The notes under the pieces: model-generated
Told to the model about the DNA's origin: nothing
Databases searched by the model: none
The model's input: only the letters and a program-made list of their open reading frames with translations
Shown: piece by piece, positions 5,731 through 11,870 of the stretch
Layout of the letters: each line of letters begins with the position of its first letter
How positions within the stretch are numbered: the stretch's first letter is position 1
NCBI GenBank assembly: GCA_050692195.1
Contig: JBOGVA010000097.1
Location: 1 to 11,870 of the forward strand
Source: JBOGVA01 sp050692195
Lineage (GTDB): Bacteria > Actinomycetota > UBA4738
Direction: 5' to 3'
Length of the DNA stretch: 11,870 bases
Position numbers and translations under genes: made by a program

Positions 5731-6080
5731 GTGGACTTCAAGGTGGGGGACGTCATCGAGCAGGGCCGAGACGCCATGACCGTGCGAAGAGTGTTCGGCG
5801 AGCCGATCCATGAGAACGGAGTCGTGGTCGTGCCGGTCGCCGCCGTGCGGGGAGGTGCCGGAGGCGGCGCGGGCGGCCAGCCGGGCGAAGGCGAAGGAGG
5901 GGGGGGTGGGTTCGGCGTCATTGCCCGTCCCGTCGGCGCGTACGTGATCCGGGGGGACCAGGGTGGCGACCAGCTATCGACACGGGACGCCTGGCTATGG
6001 CAGCGCTCGTCCTGGCCGGCCTCGCGGTCTTCACGGTTCGCACGGCCATCAAGGCCCGGACCAAGAAGGGCAGGTCCTGA
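5731..6080 (+). pseudogene. GerW/YtfJ-like sporulation-type protein, frameshifted
   Basis: The gene starts at GTG after GAGGAGAGGG. It reads VDFKVGDVIEQGRDAMTVRR, VFGEPIHENGVVVVPVAAVR, a Gly-rich stretch and GGGFGVIARPVGAYVIRG. This matches the GerW (YtfJ) family, with its typical R-x-V-F-G-E-P, Gly-rich and FG-x-x-A-R-P blocks. The expected C-terminal membrane helix is in another frame: WRPAIDTGRLAMAALVLAGL, AVFTVRTAIKARTKKGRS, then TGA at 6078-6080. One added base between about 5951 and 5965, for example a seventh G in the run at 5951-5956, would restore 116 residues. This may be a real lesion, a sequencing error in a G run, or less likely recoding. In Bacillus YtfJ is a spore protein; homologues also occur in non-sporulating actinobacteria with unknown role. 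Confidence 0.72.
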
Positions 6081-6283
6081 AGCTACCCGGTCCCGGTCGC
6101 CTGCCGGACCACCTCGGCGAGATCGATGAAGGCAGACGCCTCATCCCCGAGAACCCAGGGCGTCATACAGTGTTAATTCGGCGGACGCCAACTTAAAGTC
6201 ACCGGGCGCGAGGAGAACCTGCAGGCGCGCCCGAGAGCGTCGACACCCACGATTCATCGAGTGGGGTCGATGGGCGCCCCGTT
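6081..6283. other. Intergenic stretch without a clear gene
   Basis: Open frames exist on both strands but lack start sites and recognisable domains. I see no RNA gene or repeat here. Confidence 0.4.
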
Positions 6284-6550
6284 GAGCGACGACCGTGTCG
6301 GTCTCGTACTGCCGTCGTCGATTGTCTGCCTCCCGTTGCTTCCGCCGGTCCTCCTCGTGGCGTTCCTCCCGCTTCATGCGGTTGATTACGAAAGGCCACC
6401 ACGGCTCCCCGCCGGTAATCAACAGGAATGGATGACGTACCTTCGGAGCTCGAAGGGAAGTGTGTCGCGTTCGGGCGATCCGACCGTTCCGACGATCAAC
6501 GCGATCGAGACGAGAACAAGGACGACGGCGAGACTGACCCCGAGAACCCC
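6284..6550 (-). pseudogene. Possible broken small membrane protein ORF
   Basis: One minus-strand frame reads GVLGVSLAVVLVLVSIALIV, a good membrane helix, then GTVGSPERDTLPFELRRYVI and HSC before TGA at 6419-6421. The next frame, overlapping this stop, reads LLITGGEPWWPFVINRMKRE and a charged RKQREADNRRRQYETD stretch. Membrane helix plus basic/acidic cytosolic tail would make one plausible small protein if a single shift at about 6420-6430 joined the frames. No start codon with a ribosome site is seen, so this is only a possible gene remnant of unknown function. Confidence 0.25.
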
Positions 6551-6594
6551 CTGATGACAACTCTCGCAAGCCGGGCTGACCGGGTGAACTGAGG

Positions 6595-6774
6595 CTACGG
6601 CGAGGGCTTGGAGGGGTGAGGCTGGGATCGGAGCTGCCTGCCCGGTCGGATGCCCTTCACTTCGGCCCCCTCCTGGAACCATCGCGTCTGGCAGATCAGG
6701 CACCGACACCGGTGTCGCGGTCCGGCCATGGCCGTGATCGTCCGCTGAGACTGGCAGAGGGGACACCGCACCAT
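6595..6774 (-). CDS. Small zinc-ribbon protein
   Basis: The product has 59 residues. The ATG has GAGAGG six bases upstream. It begins MVRCPLCQSQ and contains CRCLICQTRWFQEG, so two CxxC knuckles (C4/C7 and C27/C30) are spaced as in a zinc ribbon. The tail (about 35-59) is basic and proline-rich. Such short zinc ribbons may bind nucleic acid or a protein partner; no specific family is recognised. A longer open frame continues upstream to 7071, but its composition looks random and the internal start is better supported. The gene stands alone, transcribed toward the broken membrane ORF. Confidence 0.55.
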   Translation of the reverse strand: MVRCPLCQSQRTITAMAGPRHRCRCLICQTRWFQEGAEVKGIRPGRQLRSQPHPSKPSP

Positions 6775-7067
6775 CGAGGACCTCTCGTTCCGACCGCTCC
6801 CGTCGGGCTTCCCGGCCGACCGTCCCTCGAAGTCCAGACCGCTCCGCCCTCGGGCACCATGCGGCGCCGCCGGCATGCTGGTCCCGCTGCCCGCAGGGCG
6901 GAGTGTCTGGATCGGGGGGAGCTTCAATTGTGGCCCGCGTGAGGTCCCCTGCCCTCGGCCGATCGACCATTTCGGAGTACGCCGAAGGTCCAGGGACCCG
7001 TCGGACGAATACGGGGCCGGCGTTGCGGAAAGGTCCTTGTCGGCCAGGGCATGGCCAGTCGGTCGGC
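6775..7067. other. Intergenic stretch without a clear gene
   Basis: Only GC-rich shadow frames are present. It separates the zinc-ribbon gene from the 3' end of the first cupredoxin gene; no terminator or repeat stands out. Confidence 0.4.
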
Positions 7068-7430
7068 TCACTCCGTGACGGTGATCGTTCCCGTCATTCC
7101 CTCGGGAATGTGGAAGGTGCAGACCATCTGGTACGTGCCCGGCGGAACCTCCACGGTTTCTGTCTCGGTCTCCCCGGCGTTGACGTCCACGTCGAAGTCC
7201 GTTCCTTCGATCTTCAGGTCGTGGATAGAGGCTCCCTGGTTGACCATCTGGAGTGGGGCTCCTGAGGCGATCGTTAGCGTTGTCGGGTCGAAGACGTTGT
7301 CCCTCATGACCACCCTTGTCGTGCCGGCGGGAGGCGGCCCGGTGGTCTGTCCGTCCCCTCCGCAGGCTGCGCCGAGCACCGCCACGGCTATCAGGACCAC
7401 CGTGCCGCGAGCGACTCTGATGCCATTCAT
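7068..7430 (-). CDS. Cupredoxin (plastocyanin-like) lipoprotein
   Basis: The product has 120 residues. The start ATG has GGAGG five bases upstream. A lipoprotein signal ends in the lipobox LGAAC, with C23 as the lipidated residue, so the protein is anchored outside the cell membrane. After a short Gly/Pro linker, the cupredoxin domain (38-120) shows all four type 1 copper ligands: H70 (GASIHDLKI) and C104, H107, M112 in QMVCTFHIPEGM. It should bind copper and carry electrons, as plastocyanins and amicyanins do, though copper handling is possible. Partner unknown. A second cupredoxin lipoprotein on the same strand lies about 600 bp upstream of this gene's start, beyond two plus-strand tRNA genes. 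Confidence 0.88.
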   Translation of the reverse strand: MNGIRVARGTVVLIAVAVLGAACGGDGQTTGPPPAGTTRVVMRDNVFDPTTLTIASGAPLQMVNQGASIHDLKIEGTDFDVDVNAGETETETVEVPPGTYQMVCTFHIPEGMTGTITVTE

Positions 7431-7503
7431 CGTTCCCTCCGTTCCGATTGCCCGACAGAGACTACCCGGTGGATCGCGCCCGAGCCGGCCCAAACTCCGC
7501 TGA

Positions 7504-7509
7504 TAGAAT
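7504..7509 (+). promoter_or_regulatory. Possible -10 box of tRNA-His
   Basis: TAGAAT, 16 bases before the tRNA. No convincing -35 box. Confidence 0.3.
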
Positions 7510-7525
7510 CGACCTGCCAGGCGTG

Positions 7526-7599
7526 GTGGCCGTAGCTCAATCGGTTAGAGCACCAGGTTGTGGTCCTGGGGGTTGGGGGTTCGAGTCCCCTCGGTCACC
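7526..7599 (+). tRNA. tRNA-His(GTG)
   Basis: Acceptor GTGGCCG pairs with CGGTCAC (one G-T pair). The anticodon arm CCAGG/CCTGG has loop TTGTGGT, anticodon GTG. The T loop is TTCGAGT. Discriminator C and the preceding G at 7525 give the extra G-1:C73 pair that marks tRNA-His. CCA is not encoded. Confidence 0.96.
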
Positions 7600-7620
7600 C
7601 TGGCCTTCCGCGCCCATCGG

Positions 7621-7626
7621 TATACT
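7621..7626 (+). promoter_or_regulatory. -10 box TATACT before tRNA-Lys
   Basis: TATACT ends six bases before the tRNA, so transcription would start almost at its 5' end. It implies separate transcription from tRNA-His 33 bp upstream. No clear -35 box. Confidence 0.4.
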
Positions 7627-7632
7627 TCCGGC

Positions 7633-7707
7633 GGGCCCTTAGCTCAGCCCGGTTAGAGCGGCAGACTCTTAATCTGCGCGTCACAGGTTCGAATCCTGTA
7701 GGGCCCA
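7633..7707 (+). tRNA. tRNA-Lys(CTT)
   Basis: Acceptor GGGCCCT pairs fully with AGGGCCC. The anticodon arm GCAGA/TCTGC has loop CTCTTAA, anticodon CTT. The T arm is ACAGG-TTCGAAT-CCTGT and the discriminator is A. Only CC follows, then G, so CCA is not encoded. Confidence 0.96.
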
Positions 7708-7771
7708 CCGAACCGTCCGTATGTCCTGCACTCGAGCGCCGGCTGGATCAAGCTGCTCTACTGCGGCACGC

Positions 7772-7963
7772 TCACGGTTTCTCGCCCTCACTATCGCCCG
7801 GGCCGGGCCACGGATCGCTGGTCAGCGGCAGGGACATGTCCGCTCTCCCGTTACGATCGGCGCCGGCGAGTGCCTTGCGGTAGTCCTCCACAGATTTCTG
7901 TGTCCACCCCTCGGGATCGACGGGTCCTTCGCTGTTCCCCGGCCCAGGCCAGGGCGCGGTCAT
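7772..7963 (-). CDS. Small protein with duplicated WPGPG[N/D]SEG motif
   Basis: The product has 63 residues, starting at an ATG with GAGG four bases upstream. A nine-residue motif occurs near each end: WPGPGNSEG (5-13) and WPGPGDSEG (52-60). Between them is DPEGWTQKSVEDYRKALAG. The two motif copies use different synonymous codons at seven positions, so the protein sequence, not the DNA, seems to be conserved; this is good evidence that the frame is translated. No signal peptide or membrane helix; cytosolic and acidic. No family recognised. A GTG at 8020 could extend it by 19 residues. The cupredoxin gene upstream on the same strand stops 71 bp before the ATG, so co-transcription is possible. 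Confidence 0.6.
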   Translation of the reverse strand: MTAPWPGPGNSEGPVDPEGWTQKSVEDYRKALAGADRNGRADMSLPLTSDPWPGPGDSEGEKP

Positions 7964-8034
7964 GAATCCTCGGGAGCTCTCGTCGTCCTGGGCCGTCGTG
8001 GCCTGAGCGGTCCTGGCCACTGGACTGACGCGAA

Positions 8035-8478
8035 TCAGCCCTCGACGGTGAAGGTCGCGCGCATCCCCTCCGCGTAGTGGGCCTCCTGCTCCTCCTCATC
8101 CCAGATGTTGCATATCAGCGCGTAGTTGCCGGCCTCCAGGTTGAACGTGGCGCTTCGCGTCTCCCCTGGGGGGAACTCCTCGATCTCCCCGATCACCTCG
8201 ATGCCCGCGCCCGCCTCGTCCACCGCTCCGTTCTCGTCGGTCGGCAGCTCGATGATGCTGAGGTCGGTCTTTATGACCACGAGTTCGTGGTCGTCGTCAG
8301 GTCCGTTGTTCGTCGCCTCGAACGTGACCTCCCCGGTCCCGATGGATGTGTCCGACGGGACCACCGCGAACTCCTGCAGCGTGACCTGCACGGTGCCGCC
8401 GTCTCCCCCGCAAGCGGTGGCCCCCAGGGCCAAGACGCCGAGCAGCGCGAACACAGCCAGCCATCGCCCTCGTACCAT
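8035..8478 (-). CDS. Second cupredoxin-like lipoprotein
   Basis: The product has 147 residues. Of two adjacent ATG codons, the second is taken because GGAGG is five bases before it. A signal peptide ends at C23 in LGATACGG, making it a lipoprotein. The domain (28-147) begins VQVTLQEFAVVPSDTSIGTG and ends LEAGNYALICNIWDEEE, then HYAEGMRATFTVEG. Probable copper ligands are H64 (DDDHELVV), C123, H134 and M139; the Cys-His spacing is longer than in plastocyanin because of an acidic insert, a form seen in actinobacterial plastocyanin/azurin-family proteins. An acidic loop (80-100) may bind a partner or metal. Likely extracellular electron carrier or copper-binding protein. Confidence 0.82.
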   Translation of the reverse strand: MVRGRWLAVFALLGVLALGATACGGDGGTVQVTLQEFAVVPSDTSIGTGEVTFEATNNGPDDDHELVVIKTDLSIIELPTDENGAVDEAGAGIEVIGEIEEFPPGETRSATFNLEAGNYALICNIWDEEEQEAHYAEGMRATFTVEG

Positions 8479-8809
8479 CATCCCCTCCTCTCTCAACGTC
8501 GGCCGCAGTGTAGTAGCAGGCCTATCCCCCCCGGCTGGACACGGCGGAAGGCAAGCTATCTCTTGCCCGGCCGCAGGTGTCTCATTCCGTTGCCACCGGA
8601 TCTCCCCGTTCTCCACTCTCAGCCCGGCTCCATGAACGGACTGCCGCTCCTTACCGTACTCCGATGGAGCCCCATGATCGCTCGAGCCACCGCCTCGATG
8701 ACATCGTCCAGGTCAGGCGCCAGGGATGACTTCTCAGCAGTAGAACGAGGAGCGTCGGCTGGACTACGGTGTCGTCCTACAGCGCCACGGAGGCGGCAAG
8801 GAGGACGCA
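8479..8809. other. Divergent intergenic region
   Basis: It lies between the starts of the minus-strand cupredoxin gene and the plus-strand FAH gene, so it should hold both promoters. Frames on either strand show no domain. I cannot assign promoter boxes with confidence. Confidence 0.45.
8798..8804 (+). promoter_or_regulatory. Strong ribosome binding site fixing a TTG start
   Basis: AAGGAGG lies five bases before TTG at 8810. The protein aligned from this TTG begins MRLLTIRTPQG, the usual beginning of this family, so the rare start is well supported. Confidence 0.75.
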
Positions 8810-9643
8810 TTGAGGCTCCTGACGATTCGAACGCCGCAAGGGACCCGCGCGGCGAGACAAGAGGGCGACGAGGTCGTCCAACTCGAACACGAGGACGTAG
8901 GTGCGTTGCTGGCGATGGGGCCCGACTGGGCCCGGACCGCCCAGTCGGCCAACGGACCCAGGCATCGCCTGGGCGAGATCGACCTCGCCCCGGTGATCCC
9001 CCACCCTGAGAAGATCATCTGCCTGGGCCTCAACTACCGGAACCACATCCAGGAAATGGCGCACGAGTCTCCCGCGCATCCAACGCTCTTCGCCAAGTAC
9101 GCCCGCGCGTTGATCGGCGCCCGCGACCCGATCATGCTCCCCGCCGAGTCCGACAAGGTGGACTGCGAAGCCGAGCTGGCATTCGTCATCGGCCGGCCGG
9201 TCCGACGGGCCAAGGGAGCGGAGGCGGGGGAGGCGATCGCGGGGTTCTGCGTCCTGAACGACGTCTCCATGCGCGACTGGCAGACCCGCACGACCCAGTT
9301 CCTCCAGGGCAAGACATTCGAGGGGTCGACCCCGGTGGGACCGGCGATGGTATCCCCGGACGAGGTGGACGGCGGGACCGACCTCTCCATCCGCTGCGAG
9401 GTGGACGACGAGGTGAGGCAGGAGGCCAGCACGGCCGATCTCCTGTTCCGTCCCGCGGAGATCGTCGCCTATGTCAGTACGATCGTGACGCTCGTTCCCG
9501 GCGACCTGATCGCCACCGGCACGCCCGCGGGTGTGGGGGCCGCTCGACACCCGCCGCTCTTCCTTCGGCCCGGCCAAGTAGTTCGCACGGCCATCGAGGG
9601 CATCGGCGAGCTCGTGAACGAGTGCGTCGCCGAGCCGCCCTGA
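8810..9643 (+). CDS. Fumarylacetoacetate hydrolase (FAH) family protein
   Basis: The product has 277 residues, normal for bacterial FAH-family enzymes. A short N-terminal domain (1-60) is followed by the FAH fold: KIICLGLNYRNHIQEM (68-83), metal ligands E120 and E122 (DCEAELAFVIG) and D151 (LNDVSMRDWQ), then QFLQGKTFEGSTPVGPAMV and DLIATGTPAGVG (232-243). These enzymes bind Mg2+ or Mn2+ and cleave or decarboxylate 2-oxo acids, as in aromatic catabolism (2-hydroxyhepta-2,4-diene-1,7-dioate isomerase, acylpyruvase, oxaloacetate decarboxylase). The exact substrate cannot be told, and no neighbour in the window belongs to such a pathway. Cytosolic. The start is TTG. Confidence 0.92.
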   Translation: MRLLTIRTPQGTRAARQEGDEVVQLEHEDVGALLAMGPDWARTAQSANGPRHRLGEIDLAPVIPHPEKIICLGLNYRNHIQEMAHESPAHPTLFAKYARALIGARDPIMLPAESDKVDCEAELAFVIGRPVRRAKGAEAGEAIAGFCVLNDVSMRDWQTRTTQFLQGKTFEGSTPVGPAMVSPDEVDGGTDLSIRCEVDDEVRQEASTADLLFRPAEIVAYVSTIVTLVPGDLIATGTPAGVGAARHPPLFLRPGQVVRTAIEGIGELVNECVAEPP

Positions 9644-9819
9644 CCGGCGGGGGCGCGAGCATCCCTTCTGGACCTGGACCCGGTTGATCCGCTGCTCCCT
9701 CTGCGCCGGAAGATTCGCCGGATACTCCTGGGCGTCTTCGAGCCGCCACCGCGTGCCACACTCGGGACAGGCCCACTCCCCGCCGACCGGGGCCGGATCC
9801 CTTCGATCCCGCGCCTCAT
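9644..9819 (-). pseudogene. Disrupted zinc-ribbon ORF
   Basis: The minus strand encodes GEWACPECGTRWRLEDAQEY, then PANLPAQREQRINRVQVQKG, with strong G/C preference at third codon positions. This looks like one knuckle of a zinc ribbon followed by a charged helix. Its frame has no start codon or stop of its own and runs on as a shadow under the FAH gene. The nearest ATG (9817-9819) is in another frame that could join at the GGGG near 9778. I read it as a broken small gene; the second CxxC pair is missing. It resembles the C-x-x-C and TRW pattern of the product at 6595-6774 only loosely. Confidence 0.3.
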
Positions 9820-9846
9820 TCCGAACGTAGCCAGCCCGCGCGAATC

Positions 9847-9852
9847 TATACT
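9847..9852 (+). promoter_or_regulatory. Possible -10 box TATACT of tRNA-Leu
   Basis: TATACT lies 27 bases before the tRNA 5' end, giving a short leader. No clear -35 box. Confidence 0.35.
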
Positions 9853-9879
9853 CTGACCAGCACGTTTGATACGCCTCGC

Positions 9880-9964
9880 GCGAGAGTGGCGGAACCCGGT
9901 AGACGCGCCGGACTTAGGATCCGGTGCCCGGAAGGGCGTGGGGGTTCAAATCCCCCCTCTCGCA
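9880..9964 (+). tRNA. tRNA-Leu(TAG)
   Basis: 85 bases with a long class II variable arm (TGCCCGGAAGGGCGT). Acceptor GCGAGAG pairs with CTCTCGC. The anticodon arm CCGGA/TCCGG has loop CTTAGGA, anticodon TAG. The T arm is GGGGG-TTCAAAT-CCCCC and the discriminator is A. It ends seven bases before the stop codon of the convergent gene. Confidence 0.96.
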
Positions 9965-9971
9965 CCGGATC

Positions 9972-10730
9972 TCATCGAACGACGGCGTCGTGGATCTCCG
10001 AGGCGAGGTCGACACCACCCGGAATCGAGGGGTCGAGCGTCATCAGGACACCGAACGTCTCGTCGTCGACCCACACGCACACCCAGCCCTGTGCCTGAGC
10101 GGAACTGTACGAGCCGCAATAGTAGGTCGCGGCCCCGCGGGCCTCGATGACCACCGAGCTCTGGTCAACCGACGCGCCGCTGCTTCCTTCGAATCCACCG
10201 ACGAATCCATCGCAGAAGGACGAGGGATCTCCTGGAGGCGGGGCGTCGAAGGCGAACACCATCAGGGCGGGTCGGGCCTCGGTCCCATAGATCGCGACCT
10301 TCGGCTTCTCCCCGGCGAACGAGCCCGACTCGGCGATCGCCTCCGCCGCGCTCACGTAGCTTGCAGAGGTAAGCCGCGGCTGGCCGGCGAGCGAGTCTGG
10401 GAACCCGACGAACGACCGGTTCGCGAGGAACAGCCATGCTGCCACCCCGGCCACGACGAGGGCACCGGCTCCCAGGGCGATCCACAGGAGTGTGCGCGCC
10501 CGCCCGCGAACCGGTAGCTCCGTCCCGCTTGCGCTGTACGCGCTCGTCCACGATGTCGGCGGCGCGGGCGGAGGAATGGGTTGGGACCAGGAGGGCGGAC
10601 CGACATCGGGCCTGGCGGGCAGTGGGCCAGGTGGCCCTCCGCCGGACATCAGGGCGACCCCGCAACTCGAGCAGAATCGATCCCCGGCGGCGTTCGCCGC
10701 CTTACAGGTCGGACAGGTGAGATTCTCCAC
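9972..10730 (-). CDS. Zinc-ribbon single-pass membrane protein
   Basis: The product has 252 residues from GTG, with AAGGGG seven bases upstream. It begins MENLTCPTCKAANAAGDRFC with SSCG following: a double zinc-ribbon knuckle (C6, C9, C20, C23). A proline-rich linker (30-70) leads to a membrane helix (about 79-103, LLWIALGAGALVVAGVAAWL). The outer domain (about 104-252) has cysteines 173, 205 and 218 and an alternating hydrophobic pattern but no family I recognise. By charge (RGRAR before the helix) the ribbon is cytosolic. Such layouts are common in actinobacterial proteins of unknown function. A longer open frame to 11027 overlaps the HD-GYP gene and is not credible. The HD-GYP gene stops 65 bp upstream on the same strand, so the two may be co-transcribed. 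Confidence 0.75.
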   Translation of the reverse strand: MENLTCPTCKAANAAGDRFCSSCGVALMSGGGPPGPLPARPDVGPPSWSQPIPPPAPPTSWTSAYSASGTELPVRGRARTLLWIALGAGALVVAGVAAWLFLANRSFVGFPDSLAGQPRLTSASYVSAAEAIAESGSFAGEKPKVAIYGTEARPALMVFAFDAPPPGDPSSFCDGFVGGFEGSSGASVDQSSVVIEARGAATYYCGSYSSAQAQGWVCVWVDDETFGVLMTLDPSIPGGVDLASEIHDAVVR

Positions 10731-10795
10731 GAACACACCCCTTGGAAGCCATCCCTCGAGAGCATGCGCCCCTGAGCAGCCGATTACGATTCCGC

Positions 10796-11870
10796 TCAGC
10801 CCGCCTCGGAAGCCGCCTCCTCGCGTCCGCCAAAGGCGTCTTCGGGGTCGGCCGGGGCCTCCTCCGAGTCGGCCGGCGACTCGTTGTGGGTGTCGACGTA
10901 GCCCGGCGGCGGCTCCTCGCCGTGCCCCGGCTCGTGAACGAGTCCTGGGCTGGCCTCCTCCGAAGGCACGGAGGACTCCACCTCCCCTGACAGGACGAGG
11001 GAGGTCATGTCCACCCCGAGCTCCCACGGGTCCATGCTCCGCTCCACCTCCCAGCGGAAGTCCCCGCTCTTGCGCGTCTCGCTCAGATCGAGCTCTTGCG
11101 GTTCGCAGGGGGTGCCGTTCGCGTCCAGGACCAGCCGCACCCGTGGCCGGGCCAGCAGGTGCTCGTGGTTGCGGACGACCACGCCCACCGCGCCGTTGCT
11201 GAGACGTACCAGCGACCCCACCGGGAACAGTCCCAGAAGTCGAACGAACGCCCGCACGACCCGAGGGTCGTAACCGCGTCCGGCGCCCGAGAGCAGGAGG
11301 TTCAGACCTTGCCTGCGCTCCTCTCCCTTCCGGTACGGACGGTTCGTGGTGACCGCGTCGAAGCAGTCGGCAACCGCCACCATGCGGGCCGGCAGTGAGG
11401 GGTGCGCTCGGCCGGACAGCGCGGGATAGCCCGCCAGGTTATAGGCAGCGTGATGCTCGAGGATGATCGCCGCAGCAGGCTGGAGGACGGAATGGCCGGT
11501 GCTGAACAGGATCCCGGCGCCGTCCACGGGGTGCTTCTGGATCAGTCGCCACTGTTCTTCGGTCAGCCCGCCCACTTGCTGAAGCACTTCGGCCGGCACG
11601 TTCACCTTGCCCACGTCGTGGAGAAGAGCCCCGATCCCCAGGGACACGATCTGCTCCGGTCGCAATCCGACGGCGTACCCGAGGGCCAGCGACAGCAGGC
11701 ACACGTTGAGCATGTGGTAGTACGTGTACTCGTCGTGGGAGCGCAGGGTGGCCAGGAGCAGCGCCTGGGTCGGGTCCTTGACCACCTGCTCGGACAGTTG
11801 CTGGACGAGTCGAGTCGTGGGCTCGAGATCCACCGCGCGGCCCGCCGCCACGGCGCCCGCAGTGTGGCGG
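10796..11870 (-). CDS. HD-GYP domain c-di-GMP phosphodiesterase (5' end outside window)
   Basis: The visible part has 351 residues from a GTG at 11851, but the frame stays open to the window edge, and the sequence just upstream (RHTAGAV) looks coding, so the true start is probably outside. Counting from that GTG, the HD-GYP domain (about 25-190) shows H46, the HD pair H78-D79 (LLHDVGKVNVP), HP at 107-108, EHH (132-134), GYP (141-143) and VADCFDAVTTNRPYR. All main metal ligands are present, so hydrolysis of cyclic di-GMP to pGpG or GMP is expected. A region resembling a small beta domain (about 210-260) follows. The last 70 residues are rich in Glu, Asp, Pro and Ser and probably unstructured. 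The product lacks a visible membrane helix; any sensor would lie in the missing N-terminus. Confidence 0.88.
   Translation of the reverse strand, partial: RHTAGAVAAGRAVDLEPTTRLVQQLSEQVVKDPTQALLLATLRSHDEYTYYHMLNVCLLSLALGYAVGLRPEQIVSLGIGALLHDVGKVNVPAEVLQQVGGLTEEQWRLIQKHPVDGAGILFSTGHSVLQPAAAIILEHHAAYNLAGYPALSGRAHPSLPARMVAVADCFDAVTTNRPYRKGEERRQGLNLLLSGAGRGYDPRVVRAFVRLLGLFPVGSLVRLSNGAVGVVVRNHEHLLARPRVRLVLDANGTPCEPQELDLSETRKSGDFRWEVERSMDPWELGVDMTSLVLSGEVESSVPSEEASPGLVHEPGHGEEPPPGYVDTHNESPADSEEAPADPEDAFGGREEAASEAG

Noticed and set aside
7560..7883. Plus-strand frame with SSARLERQTLNLRVTGSNPV
   Set aside because: Translation through tRNA-Lys and tRNA-His; not a protein gene.
8777..9577. 266-codon minus-strand frame
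   Set aside because: Shadow under the FAH gene, whose catalytic motifs are complete on the plus strand.
10796..11027. Extension of the zinc-ribbon membrane protein upstream to 11027
   Set aside because: It would overlap the HD-GYP gene, and the extra residues are Arg/Gly-rich noise; GTG at 10730 has a ribosome site.
1..11870. Integrase, transposase, IS element or CRISPR array
   Set aside because: No such protein motif, terminal inverted repeat pair or regularly spaced repeat array was seen on either strand.

Overview
The window is high-GC bacterial DNA. GTG and TTG starts, a probable leaderless promoter, tRNA genes without an encoded CCA end, F420/FMN-type oxidoreductase and GerW-like genes and short lipoproteins with an LGAAC-type lipobox all suggest an Actinomycetota lineage, probably an uncultured soil or sediment one. 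This assignment is an inference; there is no marker gene to place it more closely.

Layout. 1-45: 3' part of a tRNA-Gly(CCC). 47-3330: a segment bounded by an exact 34-bp copy of the tRNA-Gly 3' end (13-46 and 3331-3364). It holds a MerR-like/class III nucleotide cyclase gene, an inverted 3' half of an initiator tRNA, a cluster of short repeats, a SnoaL-like gene remnant, a thioredoxin-family gene and a stand-alone cyclic-nucleotide-binding protein gene. 3375-5034: a pirin and a luciferase-like oxidoreductase, apparently an operon. 5082-5687: tRNA-Arg(TCT), a convergent gene for a Tat-exported protein with 18 cysteines, and a degenerate copy of the tRNA-Arg 3' end. 5731-6080: a frameshifted GerW/YtfJ-like gene. 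6081-7067: gene-poor DNA with a broken membrane ORF and a small zinc-ribbon protein. 7068-8478: two cupredoxin lipoproteins on the minus strand, separated by tRNA-His, tRNA-Lys and a 63-aa protein with an internal repeat. 8810-9643: a fumarylacetoacetate-hydrolase-family enzyme starting at TTG. 9880-9964: tRNA-Leu(TAG). 9972-11870: on the minus strand, a zinc-ribbon membrane protein downstream of an HD-GYP phosphodiesterase that runs off the window.

The most striking theme is tRNA 3'-end duplication. Three separate tRNA-derived fragments (Gly, initiator Met, Arg) lie in less than 6 kb, two of them paired with a nearby tRNA gene or tRNA-gene end of the same type. This is the footprint left by tyrosine-recombinase integration at tRNA genes, yet no integrase is visible, so the segments look like decayed or satellite-type cassettes. 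The Gly-bounded segment carries both a cyclic-nucleotide-producing domain and a cyclic-nucleotide-binding protein, which may act together. The rest looks like ordinary chromosomal metabolism, copper proteins and c-di-GMP signalling.
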